Shown here piece by piece: positions 50,897 to 59,658 of a DNA stretch of 64,000 nucleotides. Position numbers and translations under genes: made by a program. How positions within the stretch are numbered: position 1 is the stretch's first letter; every line of letters starts with the position of its first letter. The stretch comes from Amaricoccus sp003258405. Lineage in GTDB: Bacteria; Pseudomonadota; Alphaproteobacteria; Rhodobacterales; Rhodobacteraceae. The stretch spans positions 3,534,001 through 3,598,000 of the forward strand of contig NZ_CP171225.1 in the NCBI RefSeq assembly GCF_043226085.1. Reading direction: 5' to 3'. The notes below the pieces were generated by a model, which saw nothing but the letters and a program-made list of their open reading frames with translations, was not told the DNA's origin and searched no databases.

Positions 50897-53509
50897 ATGA
50901 AACCGCAGGAAATCATAAGGGATCCGAATGACGGCGTCGTGAGCCTCGACGCCGGCGGCGCCGTGCGCGAAACCGCGTTCGGGCGGCGGGCGTGGAAGCT
51001 CGCCCGGCTGATGTCGCTCGGATTGCCGATCCCGCCGGGTTTCGCGCTGTCCTTCGAGTGTGTCCGTGAGCTCGCCGGTGCGGGGCCGATGCCGGATCTT
51101 CCGGGCATTGAAGCGCCCGGGCGCCTGCTGGTGCTCCGGTGCAGCCCGCTCGAACGCGCCTGGGGCGGGGTGCCGTCCCTTCGCAACATCGGCATAGGCG
51201 AGCGGAGCCTGCCGGTGCTCGAGGCTCGGTTCGGGACGGCCGCGGCGCTTGACGTCTACCGGCGGTTCATCGGCGAGTTCTCGATGACGGTCCATGGCAT
51301 GGACCCGGACGATTTCCGCGCGCTCGGGCCTGAGGCGGCAGACGGCGCCGATGCGGTCGCGTTGCGCGGGCTGATCGATGAGATGCTGCAGTTCTACGCC
51401 GATGAGGTCGGCGATCCGTTTCCGCAGGATCCGCGGGTCCAGCTTGAGCTTGCGGCGCGTGCCATGGCGCGGATGTGGAATGCGCCGTCTGCGCGCATTC
51501 TTCGCGAAGCGAAAGGCGCCCCGGCGGATGCCGGTCTCGGGCTTATCGTGCAGGAGGCGGCTGCGGGTACCGGCGCGGGAATCTACGGCCGGGGCGACGT
51601 GCAGCTTGTGGACAGCCGCACAGGCAAGAAGGCCTGCGTCGGTTCCTTCCGGCTGATCGATCCCGAGAAGCCGACGCGGGTGCGCGAGATCCCGCTGGCT
51701 GCGCCCGCCGAGGGCGTGCCAACGGACGGGCCGACGCTGGATGAGCTCTGTCCGGAAGCCTTGCGCCAATTGCGGCGGGCGGCGATGCGGACGGCCGAAG
51801 GGCTCGGCGATGCCTATCGGCTGCTCTTCGCGATCCGCGCCGGACAGGTTGCAGTGCTGGACGCGCTCCCGGTGCGGCGGACCGCGCGCGCGGCAGTGCA
51901 GATTTCCGTCGATCTGGCCAAGAGCGGGGCGATCACCCGGTCGCGTGCGCTGCTCCAGGTCGACCCCCGCAGTCTCATCGAGCATCTTCATCCGCAGATC
52001 GCGCCCAATGCCGTGCGCGATGTCTTCGGGCTCGGTCTGGCGGCGTCTCCAGGGGCAGCAACGGGCCGCATCGTGTTCACGGCGGAAGCCGCCCAGGCCG
52101 CGGCCGCGCAGGACGAGCACTCGATTCTCGTGCGGGTCGAGACCGGTCCGGAAGATATCCGCGGCATGCACTCCGCCCATGGCGTGCTGACGATCCGGGG
52201 TGGCATGACAAGCCATGCGGCAGTGATCGCGCGCGGCATCGGTCTGCCTTGTGTTGTCGGGGCAAGCGATCTGCGCCTCGATTTCAGCGAGCGGACGCTC
52301 ACGACCTCCGATGGCCGGGTGATCCGGGAAGGGGCGCTCGTGACGCTTGATGGCACACGGGGCGAGGTCATGGCCGGCGCGGTGGAGATGATCGCGCCCG
52401 AACTCGGCGGAGCGTTTTCCGAGTTGCTCGACTGGGCCGACACGGTGCGCGACCTCGGCGTGCGGGCGAATGCCGACACGCCCTCGGATGCGCGCACCGC
52501 GCGGGAGTTCCGGGTGGACGGAATCGGGCTTTGCCGCACCGAGCACATGTTCTTCGACGAGAACCGGATTGCGGTGATGCGCGAGATGATCCTCGCCAAT
52601 TCCGATACCGAGCGCCAGGCAGCACTCGACCGGCTCCTGCCGATGCAGCGCGCGGATTTCGTCGAGATTTTCGACATCATGCGCGGATTGCCGGTGACGA
52701 TCCGTCTGCTAGACCCGCCGCTGCACGAATTCCTGCCCAACGGGCCCGAGGAGATCGCGGAGTTTGCCGAGGCAATGGGCTTGCCGGTCGCTCAGATCAC
52801 GGCGCGTGCGCGCGAACTTTCGGAGGTGAACCCGATGCTTGGCATGCGGGGCGTGCGGCTCGGGATCACCATGCCCGCGATCTACGACATGCAGGCACGT
52901 GCGATCTTCGAGGCCGCCATCGAGGTCAACCGCGATTCGCGCGCACCGGTGGTGCCTGAAGTGATGATCCCTCTGGTTTCCGCCAATCGTGAAGTGGAAC
53001 TCGTGAAGCGCCGGATCGATGCGATTGCGGAGGATGTCCAGCGCGAGCAGGGGGCGGAACTGACCTACAAGCTCGGGGTCATGGTGGAGACGCCGCGCGC
53101 GGCACTCCGCGCGGGCGATCTCGCAGCGACATCCGCCTTCCTGTCCTTCGGCACCAACGACCTGACGCAGATGACCTACGGGCTGTCGCGCGACGATGCC
53201 GGGCGCTTCATGCGCGACTACGTCAACCAGGGGGTCTTTCCCGAGGATCCGTTCCATACGCTCGACGTGGAGGGTGTGGGCGAGCTCATGCTGATCGCGG
53301 CGAGACGCGGACGGGCGACAAACCCGGGTCTGACGCTCGGGCTTTGTGGCGAACATGGTGGCGATCCGTCCTCTGTGCGGTTCTGCAAAGTGGCGGGCTT
53401 CGACTATGTCTCCTGCTCGCCCTTCCGTGTGCCGATTGCACGGCTGGCGGCGGCTCAGGCGACGCTTCTGTCGCGCTCATCCATGGAGTCCGGCGAAACA
53501 AGACGATGA
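50897..53509 (+). CDS. PPDK-like PEP-utilising enzyme with a diverged N-terminal ATP domain
   Basis: An 870-residue homologue of pyruvate, phosphate dikinase. The phosphohistidine domain is intact (TIRGGMTSHAAVIARG; His440), and so is the C-terminal PEP/pyruvate barrel (TIRLLDPPLHEFLP, LSFGTNDLTQMTYGLSRDD, catalytic Cys817 in GLCGEHGGDP). The N-terminal nucleotide-binding part is diverged: the usual R-S-G-A...SMPGMMDT loop reads VLRCSPLERAWGGVPSLRNIG, and the VAFTRNPSTGE...NAQGEDVV block is missing. It may be a PPDK with altered ATP use, or a PEP-binding enzyme with another job. Its TGA overlaps the meaB ATG. Confidence 0.85.
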   Translation: MKPQEIIRDPNDGVVSLDAGGAVRETAFGRRAWKLARLMSLGLPIPPGFALSFECVRELAGAGPMPDLPGIEAPGRLLVLRCSPLERAWGGVPSLRNIGIGERSLPVLEARFGTAAALDVYRRFIGEFSMTVHGMDPDDFRALGPEAADGADAVALRGLIDEMLQFYADEVGDPFPQDPRVQLELAARAMARMWNAPSARILREAKGAPADAGLGLIVQEAAAGTGAGIYGRGDVQLVDSRTGKKACVGSFRLIDPEKPTRVREIPLAAPAEGVPTDGPTLDELCPEALRQLRRAAMRTAEGLGDAYRLLFAIRAGQVAVLDALPVRRTARAAVQISVDLAKSGAITRSRALLQVDPRSLIEHLHPQIAPNAVRDVFGLGLAASPGAATGRIVFTAEAAQAAAAQDEHSILVRVETGPEDIRGMHSAHGVLTIRGGMTSHAAVIARGIGLPCVVGASDLRLDFSERTLTTSDGRVIREGALVTLDGTRGEVMAGAVEMIAPELGGAFSELLDWADTVRDLGVRANADTPSDARTAREFRVDGIGLCRTEHMFFDENRIAVMREMILANSDTERQAALDRLLPMQRADFVEIFDIMRGLPVTIRLLDPPLHEFLPNGPEEIAEFAEAMGLPVAQITARARELSEVNPMLGMRGVRLGITMPAIYDMQARAIFEAAIEVNRDSRAPVVPEVMIPLVSANREVELVKRRIDAIAEDVQREQGAELTYKLGVMVETPRAALRAGDLAATSAFLSFGTNDLTQMTYGLSRDDAGRFMRDYVNQGVFPEDPFHTLDVEGVGELMLIAARRGRATNPGLTLGLCGEHGGDPSSVRFCKVAGFDYVSCSPFRVPIARLAAAQATLLSRSSMESGETRR

Positions 53510-54453
53510 AACCACTTCCCGGCGATCTTTCCGCGCTCGCTGCGGGCGGCAAGGCGGCGCTTGCCCGTGTGCTTTCGGCGCTTGAATCCGCACCCGAGGA
53601 TCCGACGCTTGCGGCGTTGCTCGATGCGGCGGCGGCGGCACCGAAAGGGGTGGTCCTGGGGCTTACCGGCCCGCCTGGCGTCGGAAAATCGACGCTGACC
53701 AATGCCTTCATTGCCCGCATGCGCGTGCGCGGCGAGACGGTCGCGGTGATCGCGGTGGATCCGTCTTCCCGGCGATCCGGCGGCGCTCTGCTCGGGGATC
53801 GGACGCGCATCGAGACCGACCCGGAGGATACGGGCGTCTTCGTGCGCTCCATGGCGGCGCGGCGGCGGCTCGGAGGTCTTGCCGATCTGACCTTCCCTGC
53901 CGCGGTTCTCATGCGGGCGTTGTTTGACCGGGTGATTGTCGAAACGGTCGGGGTGGGGCAGTCCGAGACAGAAATTGCCGATTGTGCCGATCTCGTTGTC
54001 TTCTGTGCGCAGCCGGGCTCCGGTGATGCGCTTCAGTTCATGAAGGCCGGTGTCATGGAGGTGCCCGACGTCGTGCTCGTGACGAAGGGCGACATGGGGC
54101 CGGTCGCGCGGCGCGCGGCGGCGGATGTCCGGGGGGCGCTGTCGCTCTCGGTCGAGGACGGTGTGCTGCCGTCCGTGGCCATCGTGTCGTCGCAGACGGG
54201 CGAGGGGCTCGATGCCGCGCTCGATCTGATCTCGGATCTCGCCAATACGCGCGCTGCAAGTGGTGATTTCAACCGCAAGCGGCAGGCACAAGCCCGGAGC
54301 TGGGCCGAGTCACGTCTGGTCGAATCATATGGAATAGTCGGTCTTGCTGCGATTCAATCGCAACTGACTTGTATCGACGAGTCGTTCACCGCGATCGCGC
54401 GTCTTGCGACGCCCGCGCGGGAGGCGATACAGAGAATCGTAAAAAATCTGTAA
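53506..54453 (+). CDS. meaB: MeaB/ArgK-type P-loop GTPase (methylmalonyl-CoA mutase chaperone family)
   Basis: A 315-residue G protein. Walker A GPPGVGKST, AVDPSSRRSGGALLGDRTR, the ETVGVGQSE block and TKGD in place of the usual NKxD specify a MeaB-family GTPase. MeaB loads and protects cobalamin-dependent mutases such as methylmalonyl-CoA mutase. No mutase gene is nearby; instead it is translationally coupled (ATGA) to the PPDK-like gene. The N-K-A-D to T-K-G-D change should weaken, but need not abolish, guanine specificity. Confidence 0.87.
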   Translation: MKPLPGDLSALAAGGKAALARVLSALESAPEDPTLAALLDAAAAAPKGVVLGLTGPPGVGKSTLTNAFIARMRVRGETVAVIAVDPSSRRSGGALLGDRTRIETDPEDTGVFVRSMAARRRLGGLADLTFPAAVLMRALFDRVIVETVGVGQSETEIADCADLVVFCAQPGSGDALQFMKAGVMEVPDVVLVTKGDMGPVARRAAADVRGALSLSVEDGVLPSVAIVSSQTGEGLDAALDLISDLANTRAASGDFNRKRQAQARSWAESRLVESYGIVGLAAIQSQLTCIDESFTAIARLATPAREAIQRIVKNL

Positions 54454-54647
54454 ATAGACATAGTTCCGGGTCGAGGATAAAGTTGGTAAACGCGTAAAAT
54501 GCGCGAGAATCCGCTTGTCCGTGCCGCAAACGTGGACTCACACCCTCTCCATCTGCCAATTCCAGCGTGAACGAAAATCATGCTGCGGTGCAGCAAGGCT
54601 GGGATGCGGCCCTATATGGGGGCCGATGATGGAGTGGGGACATAATA

Positions 54648-55370
54648 TTGCGGTTTACTCGGTTTTTACGTTGTTCGGCGCTGATCGGCTGTTGTGCGGT
54701 GGCGCTTTCCCTCCTTCCCCAGATGTCCGTCACGCGTCCGGCCCAAGCTGAAGCGATTTCAGGGGCGATGCCCTATTCCGGCATTCTCGCCGCGCTCGCG
54801 CGGAACCATGATGAGGATGTCGCGGTGCTCCGTCCGCGTCCGCGTGCGCAGAACACGGCTCACGTGACGATGGCGAGCCGCAGCGTTGCCACCGATCTCC
54901 TGTCCCTTCGGCCGCTGAAGACCGCTTCGGCGATCGACGCGCTGCCGAGCGTGAAGGGCGATCAGCAGTGGAACTGCCTAGCGCAGGCGATCTATTTCGA
55001 ATCCCGTGGCGAACCCGTTCCCGGGCAGGTCGCGGTTGCCGAGGTCATTCTCAATCGCGTCGATTCGCCGCGCTATCCCGACACGATCTGTGGTGTCACG
55101 CACCAGGGGGTGGTGAAGGGTCGCAGGGATTGCCAGTTCTCCTACGCCTGCGACGGCCGCAGCGACATGATGCGCGACGGGGAAGCGCGCGAGCGGGCTG
55201 GCAAGCTCGCCGCGGCGATGATCGCGGGTCGGCCGCGCACGGTCACGGATGGCGCCACGCATTTCCACGCGCTGCATGTCCGCCCCGGCTGGGCCCGCCA
55301 GATGACCAAGACCGCCGCGATCGGTCACCACCTCTTCTATCGCCTGCCGACGCAGACCGCCTCCCGCTAG
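54648..55370 (+). CDS. Cell-wall hydrolase (SleB/Hydrolase_2 family), exported
   Basis: A 240-residue protein. A signal peptide covers about residues 1-35 (FLRCSALIGCCAVALSLLPQ... RPAQA). The C-terminal hydrolase domain starts at WNCLAQAIYFESRGEPVPGQ, with the catalytic Glu in YFESRGE, and continues with VAEVILNRVDSPRYPDTICGVTHQG and CQFSYACDG. It should cleave peptidoglycan. The only good start in frame is TTG at 54648, behind GGAGTGGGGA. A 21-codon frame (from 54578) ends two bases before this TTG and might feed ribosomes to it. Confidence 0.85.
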   Translation: MRFTRFLRCSALIGCCAVALSLLPQMSVTRPAQAEAISGAMPYSGILAALARNHDEDVAVLRPRPRAQNTAHVTMASRSVATDLLSLRPLKTASAIDALPSVKGDQQWNCLAQAIYFESRGEPVPGQVAVAEVILNRVDSPRYPDTICGVTHQGVVKGRRDCQFSYACDGRSDMMRDGEARERAGKLAAAMIAGRPRTVTDGATHFHALHVRPGWARQMTKTAAIGHHLFYRLPTQTASR

Positions 55371-55374
55371 GTCT

Positions 55375-56004
55375 TCAGTCGGCGAAATCCTGCACAAGGT
55401 AGAAATCGCCGCAGGCCGGGCCGTTGGGATCCACACCGATCCCGGCCCCGAGGCGCACGAACTTGCTCGATAGCAGCGATTTCCGGTGCTTCGGCGATTT
55501 GAGCCAGCGGTCCACGACCTGCTGGGCGAGGCTCGCGTAGGTGTGGATGGGGACGTTTTCCCGCGTGTCCCCATAGGTGAAGGCGCAGCCGGAGTGGTTG
55601 ACCGAAATCGGTCGGCCGAGCAGGCGGTAGACCTTGTCCATGGCGATGTTTTCTGCGGCAAGCCGAAAGTCGACGTCCTGCCGCTTCATCCGCTGCTTCA
55701 GGTCCTTTTGCCCGCGCACCGGCAGGACATGGCTGTGTGTCTTGAGGCGCGCCATGTTGCGGGCATGGTCGCTTGCGGCCTTTGCGAGGCGCGGGTCCGC
55801 TTCGAGCGGCGGCCGGCCATGCTGCTTCCGCGCCGCGTTGGAGAAGAGCAGGACGGCCTCGTTGAAGAGTTTCTGGTCCGGCGTTGCGGTGGATATCGGC
55901 TGATCGAGGCGCTTCGGAACCGGATCTCCTGCGGAGGCGAGGCCCGGCAGCACCCCCATGAGAGCTATCGCCAGACTCAGGATCCAGGCGTGTTGATTGC
56001 GCAT
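55375..56004 (-). CDS. Secreted CAP-domain (SCP/PR-1-like) protein
   Basis: A 209-residue protein with a signal peptide (to about residue 26, GLASAGD). The CAP fold is seen in LLFSNAARKQHGRPPLEADPRLAKAASDHARNMA, FRLAAENIAMD and VVDRWLKSPKHRKSLLSSKF. CAP proteins are secreted and their bacterial role is poorly known. The ATG at 56004 follows GGGAGGGAG. Convergent with the cell-wall hydrolase, four bases between stop codons. Confidence 0.88.
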   Translation of the reverse strand: MRNQHAWILSLAIALMGVLPGLASAGDPVPKRLDQPISTATPDQKLFNEAVLLFSNAARKQHGRPPLEADPRLAKAASDHARNMARLKTHSHVLPVRGQKDLKQRMKRQDVDFRLAAENIAMDKVYRLLGRPISVNHSGCAFTYGDTRENVPIHTYASLAQQVVDRWLKSPKHRKSLLSSKFVRLGAGIGVDPNGPACGDFYLVQDFAD

Positions 56005-56194
56005 GGTGCTCCCTCCCGATATCGGCCCTGCAAACGCCCAGGAGGGCAAGGGGCCGGGTTTCGTGGGCGCAGTCTGCTCGGGGAAGGTTCTTTCCCCGTT
56101 AATGCGGCCAGAATTCAGCGCGATTGCAGCCGGGCAGGGTTGACGCCAGCACCCCCTTCGCTCCAATGGGGCCTGGTTGAAGGGTGGACCTGCC

Positions 56195-57139
56195 ATGGAT
56201 GATACCGAGACTGTCTTCGGCGCACTGCATCTGCGTGCGTCTGCTACGCATTCCGGAGTGCTGACCGACCGGATCTCCGTGCGGGACTATGTGCGTCTTG
56301 CCGAGATCGGAGCCTTTGCCAGCGAGCGTGGCGTCGAGCAGCGGTTGCGGTTCAACGTGGTGCTCGAGGTCATGCAGCACGCTGCGGCCGTGGCCGACGA
56401 TGTCGATCAGGTGGTTTCCTACGACACGATCACCTCTGCGATCGATCGCATTCTCGACGCCGAGCGCCTCGACCTTCTGGAAACGCTCGCGGAGCGCATC
56501 GCGCGCGGCTGCCTTGCAGATATTCGGGTGCTCCGCGCGTTTGTCCGTGTCGAGAAGCTCGACCGGATTCCCGGGGCGCTCGGGGTGGAAATCGTCCGCA
56601 GCCAGATCGGGGCCGAGACGCCGCGTCTGCATGCGCGCGCGCCGGAGCCCGATGCGCCGCCGAGCCATGCCGATGTACTGTTTCTTGGCCGGGATGCTCT
56701 CGATGGCCCGCGGGCGGCGGCGTGGCTCGATGCCGTGGTGACCTGCAGCCGGCCAGTGATCATCTGCATCGGGGCGGACCAGCCTGTCGCGGCGGCGCGC
56801 AGCAACAAGTCGCGGCGCATCGGCTATCTCGAGATCGAACAGGCGGCGCTGGCCCTGGCGGACCGGGATGCGCGCTTCGAGGTGGTTGCATCGCGGACCG
56901 AGCTCGACTGGGCGATAGAGGCCGGGCTGCATCCGATATGGGCGCCCGCGCGGATGATCGAGGCGGCACGGGATCCCGCGGCACCGGACGCATCGCGCCC
57001 GGTTGCGCTTGCGGACTGGTTGTCTCGGCGACTGGACGGGCGGCTGCTGATCGCTTCAGCCGAAGCGGCTGCGGATCTGCCTGAAGACGCCGGTGCTCTT
57101 CGCCTCGATCCGGCCCGTCCCGGGCTTCCGTTGCCCTGA
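56195..57139 (+). CDS. Dihydroneopterin aldolase-like protein with extra C-terminal domain (copy 1)
   Basis: A 314-residue protein. Residues about 25-145 form a FolB domain: RISVRDYVRLAEIGAFASE, VEQRLRFNVVLEV, VVSYDTITSAID, VRVEKLDRIPGALGVEI. The catalytic Glu (in FASER, aligned with E. coli Glu21), the Tyr (SYDT) and the Lys (VEKL) are all kept, so aldolase activity is likely. A further 165 residues (FLGRDALDGPRAAAWLDAVV, SRRIGYLEIEQAALALADRD, LDWAIEAGLHPIWAP) belong to no domain I know. GAAGGGTGG precedes the ATG. A paralog follows 99 bases later. Confidence 0.85.
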   Translation: MDDTETVFGALHLRASATHSGVLTDRISVRDYVRLAEIGAFASERGVEQRLRFNVVLEVMQHAAAVADDVDQVVSYDTITSAIDRILDAERLDLLETLAERIARGCLADIRVLRAFVRVEKLDRIPGALGVEIVRSQIGAETPRLHARAPEPDAPPSHADVLFLGRDALDGPRAAAWLDAVVTCSRPVIICIGADQPVAAARSNKSRRIGYLEIEQAALALADRDARFEVVASRTELDWAIEAGLHPIWAPARMIEAARDPAAPDASRPVALADWLSRRLDGRLLIASAEAAADLPEDAGALRLDPARPGLPLP

Positions 57140-57238
57140 GGTGGGATCCGGAGCTGGCGGGATGCCTGCGAGAGTTGCAATACGTTCACATTTCGTGATG
57201 ATGTGTTCTCGTGTCTGCGCCAGCACCCCGGAGGATCC

Positions 57239-58195
57239 ATGGACGAATTCCTGAGCAGTTTCGGTCTTCCGGACGTGAGTTCGCGAGTTCTGCCGATGGA
57301 AGGCTCTCTGGATCGCATTTCCGTACGCGAGTTCCTCCGGGAGGCCCATATCGGCAATGCGACGTCGGGCGAGGCGGATGCCGTTACCGTGCGTTTCAAC
57401 ATCGTTCTGGAAGTGGTGCACAGCGCAGCTTCCGAGACGGATGCGATGGAGCACGTGCTGTCCTACCGCACGATCGTCGATGCAATTGACAGTGTGTTGG
57501 AGAAGGGGCCGTTTCCCCTGATCGAGGCGCTCGCCGAAGGCGTGGCGAGGGCGTGTCTGGCGGATGCGCGTGCCGTGCAGGTCCGCGTTCAGGTCGAAAA
57601 GCTGGGTGGCGAGATGGGCGCCGCCGGTGTCGAGATCAAGCGGCGCCGGGCGATCCCGGAGCCGCGACGACTGATGAATGTCCGGCAGGCGCCGCTCGAA
57701 CTGCGCGCCGGACCCAGACCTTTCGTTGCCTACCTGCCTGCCTCGACGCTATCGGGTTTGCGGGGAAATGACTGGTGCAATGCGCTCGCGGAGTGGACCT
57801 ATCCCTGCGTGATCTGTGTTGCTCCTCTGGTCCCACAGCCGTCGCCGGCCAGCAATGCCCAGCTCAGGATCGGGCTGCTGGCGGTGGAACAGGCGGCGTG
57901 GGCCCTTACGGACCATGATCCGCGGTTCCAGGTAGCCACGACACGGGCCGAGATCGAATGGGCGCTTGCGAGCGGGATCAAGCCGATCTGGGCTCCCGAC
58001 GATATGCTGGCCGGGGCAAAGGCCGCGGATCTGCCCGATGCAAGCGATCCGGCCGGGCTTGCGGCGTGGCTCGCACAGGAAATCGGTGGCGAACTGCTTC
58101 TCCTTGGAGAAGCGGAGTTCGGTGATGACGAAGACGAGATTGATTGCCACGCCCGAGCGCCGGAAGAGCTCGTCCGTCTTGCCGCCGCAGGATAG
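57239..58195 (+). CDS. FolB-like protein with extra C-terminal domain (copy 2, altered active site)
   Basis: A 318-residue paralog of the preceding gene, with the same two-part build: FolB-like residues about 25-150 and a C-terminal domain (LPASTLSGLRGNDWCNALAEW, LRIGLLAVEQAAWALTDHDPRF, IEWALASGIKPIWAPDDM). Aligned without gaps, the catalytic Glu of copy 1 is Gly here (SGEADAV against SERGVEQ); the Tyr (LSYRT) and the Lys (VEKLGG) remain. GGAGGA precedes the ATG. It is therefore either a weak aldolase or has another function; the C-terminal acidic segment (GDDEDE) is absent from copy 1. Confidence 0.82.
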   Translation: MDEFLSSFGLPDVSSRVLPMEGSLDRISVREFLREAHIGNATSGEADAVTVRFNIVLEVVHSAASETDAMEHVLSYRTIVDAIDSVLEKGPFPLIEALAEGVARACLADARAVQVRVQVEKLGGEMGAAGVEIKRRRAIPEPRRLMNVRQAPLELRAGPRPFVAYLPASTLSGLRGNDWCNALAEWTYPCVICVAPLVPQPSPASNAQLRIGLLAVEQAAWALTDHDPRFQVATTRAEIEWALASGIKPIWAPDDMLAGAKAADLPDASDPAGLAAWLAQEIGGELLLLGEAEFGDDEDEIDCHARAPEELVRLAAAG

Positions 58196-58204
58196 GAGCT
58201 TCCC

Positions 58205-58756
58205 ATGGCCGCCATCCCACCTGTCTGCGATTTCGGCTGGAGGGCCGTTGGGTTCGCGTTGCCGGATACCGAAGGCCGGCTCTGGCGTCTCGAGGACCTG
58301 AAGGGGCCGAAGGGGCTCCTGCTGATGTTCATCTGCAACCATTGTCCCTATGTGCTGGCAATTGCCGACAAGCTGAGGGCGGAAGCCGAGGATCTGAAGG
58401 CTCTCGGTATTGGCGTCGCGGCGATCTGCTCCAATGATGCCTCGGCCTATCCTGCGGACAGCTTCGAGAAGATGGGCGAGTTCGCGCGGGCGCATCGCTT
58501 CTCCTTTCCCTATCTGCACGATGCGGATCAGGTCGTGGCGCGCGCCTATCGCGCGGAGTGCACGCCGGATTTCTTCGGCTTCAACGCGGATCTCGAGTTG
58601 CAGTATCGCGGCCAGCTCGATGACAGCGGCCGCAGGGCCAAACCGGACGCAAGACGGGAGCTCTACCCGGCCATGCGCCAGGTTGCTGAGACCGGCCATG
58701 GCCCGGAGGCTCAGACAGCATCGATCGGCTGCTCGATCAAGTGGAAGGCGGTTTGA
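58205..58756 (+). CDS. Thioredoxin-fold redoxin (AhpC/TSA-like) with CNHC motif
   Basis: A 183-residue protein of the thioredoxin/AhpC superfamily: FALPDTEGRLWRLEDLKGPKGLLLMFICNHCPYV with the redox pair C-N-H-C (about residues 44-47), then SFPYLHDADQVVARAYRAECTPDFFGFN. Members with NHCPY are thiol oxidoreductases of unclear substrate. No signal peptide is seen, so it is likely cytoplasmic. AGGATAGGAG precedes the ATG. It follows the FolB-like pair closely and may be in the same transcript. Confidence 0.87.
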   Translation: MAAIPPVCDFGWRAVGFALPDTEGRLWRLEDLKGPKGLLLMFICNHCPYVLAIADKLRAEAEDLKALGIGVAAICSNDASAYPADSFEKMGEFARAHRFSFPYLHDADQVVARAYRAECTPDFFGFNADLELQYRGQLDDSGRRAKPDARRELYPAMRQVAETGHGPEAQTASIGCSIKWKAV

Positions 58757-58986
58757 CCTGCCTTCTGTCATGCCACTGCCCTGGGTCGTGACACGCGCGC
58801 ACCTCGAGAAGCGATAGCGGCCAAAGGAGGTATTGCCCCGAACTCCCTCCGGGCCTACGTGCTTTGGCTGAAGGGGCGCTGAGGCACTGCGATCTATCTG
58901 GAAGCCGAGAGCCCTTCTTGCACTCTGTCCGTGAAATGGCTTGGGGAGTCTGAAGTCGTGTTCTGTTTCAGCAAGGTTGGCCGGTA

Positions 58987-59658
58987 ATGGCCCGGATCGT
59001 TTTCGACCTCGACGGCACGCTGGTTGACTCGGTGCCGAGCCTCGCCGCCGCGGCGAATGCGCTGCTCGCGGAACTCGGCCGTGATCCGTTGCCGCCAGCG
59101 CAGGTGATGGGATTTGTCGGCAACGGGATCTCCAAGCTTGTCGAACGGGTGCTCGCGGCCACGGGCGGCGTGCCGGGCGTGGGTCATGAGGCTTGCCTTG
59201 CGCGATATCGCGAGATCTACTTTGCCGATCCCGTGACCGGTACCGAGGCCTATGCGGGCGTTCGCGATGCGCTTGCCGCCCTCGCGGCGGATGGCCACGG
59301 GCTCGCCGTCTGCACGCAGAAATCCAACGCACCGGCCGAGGCGATCCTGACCGCGCTCGATCTGCGACCGCCCGTCGATGGGTTTACCGGTGGCGACAGC
59401 CTCGATGTCCTGAAGCCGGATCCGGCCATGCTCTGGCATGCCGCGGATCAGCTTCCGGAGGGGCCAGTGGTTTATGTCGGTGACAGCGAGACAGATGCCG
59501 CAACCGCAGCGGCGGCCGGAGTTCCCTTTCTGCTCCATGCCAGGGGCTACTGCCACGTGCCGCTCGACAGCCTGCCCGCCGTGGCGATCTTCGAGCATTT
59601 CGACGAGTTGCCGGGGCTGGTGCGGCAGGTTCTGGGGGCGGAGCCGGAACGCGCATGA
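58987..59658 (+). CDS. gph: Phosphoglycolate phosphatase (HAD family)
   Basis: A 223-residue HAD hydrolase. Motif I FDLDGTLVDS (Asp7, Asp9), motif II VCTQKSNAP, the motif III lysine in LKPDPAML and motif IV VGDSETDAATA are all present. The cap domain lies between residues 20 and 85. It removes phosphate from 2-phosphoglycolate, from DNA repair or Rubisco oxygenation. An AAGG sequence about 15 bases before the ATG is the only ribosome-binding-site-like signal. Its TGA overlaps the folP ATG. Confidence 0.9.
   Translation: MARIVFDLDGTLVDSVPSLAAAANALLAELGRDPLPPAQVMGFVGNGISKLVERVLAATGGVPGVGHEACLARYREIYFADPVTGTEAYAGVRDALAALAADGHGLAVCTQKSNAPAEAILTALDLRPPVDGFTGGDSLDVLKPDPAMLWHAADQLPEGPVVYVGDSETDAATAAAAGVPFLLHARGYCHVPLDSLPAVAIFEHFDELPGLVRQVLGAEPERA

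Noticed and set aside
58823..58870. Strong AAAGGAGG followed by a 13-codon frame from TTG
   Set aside because: Spacing is only two bases and the product is too short to support; probably a chance match.
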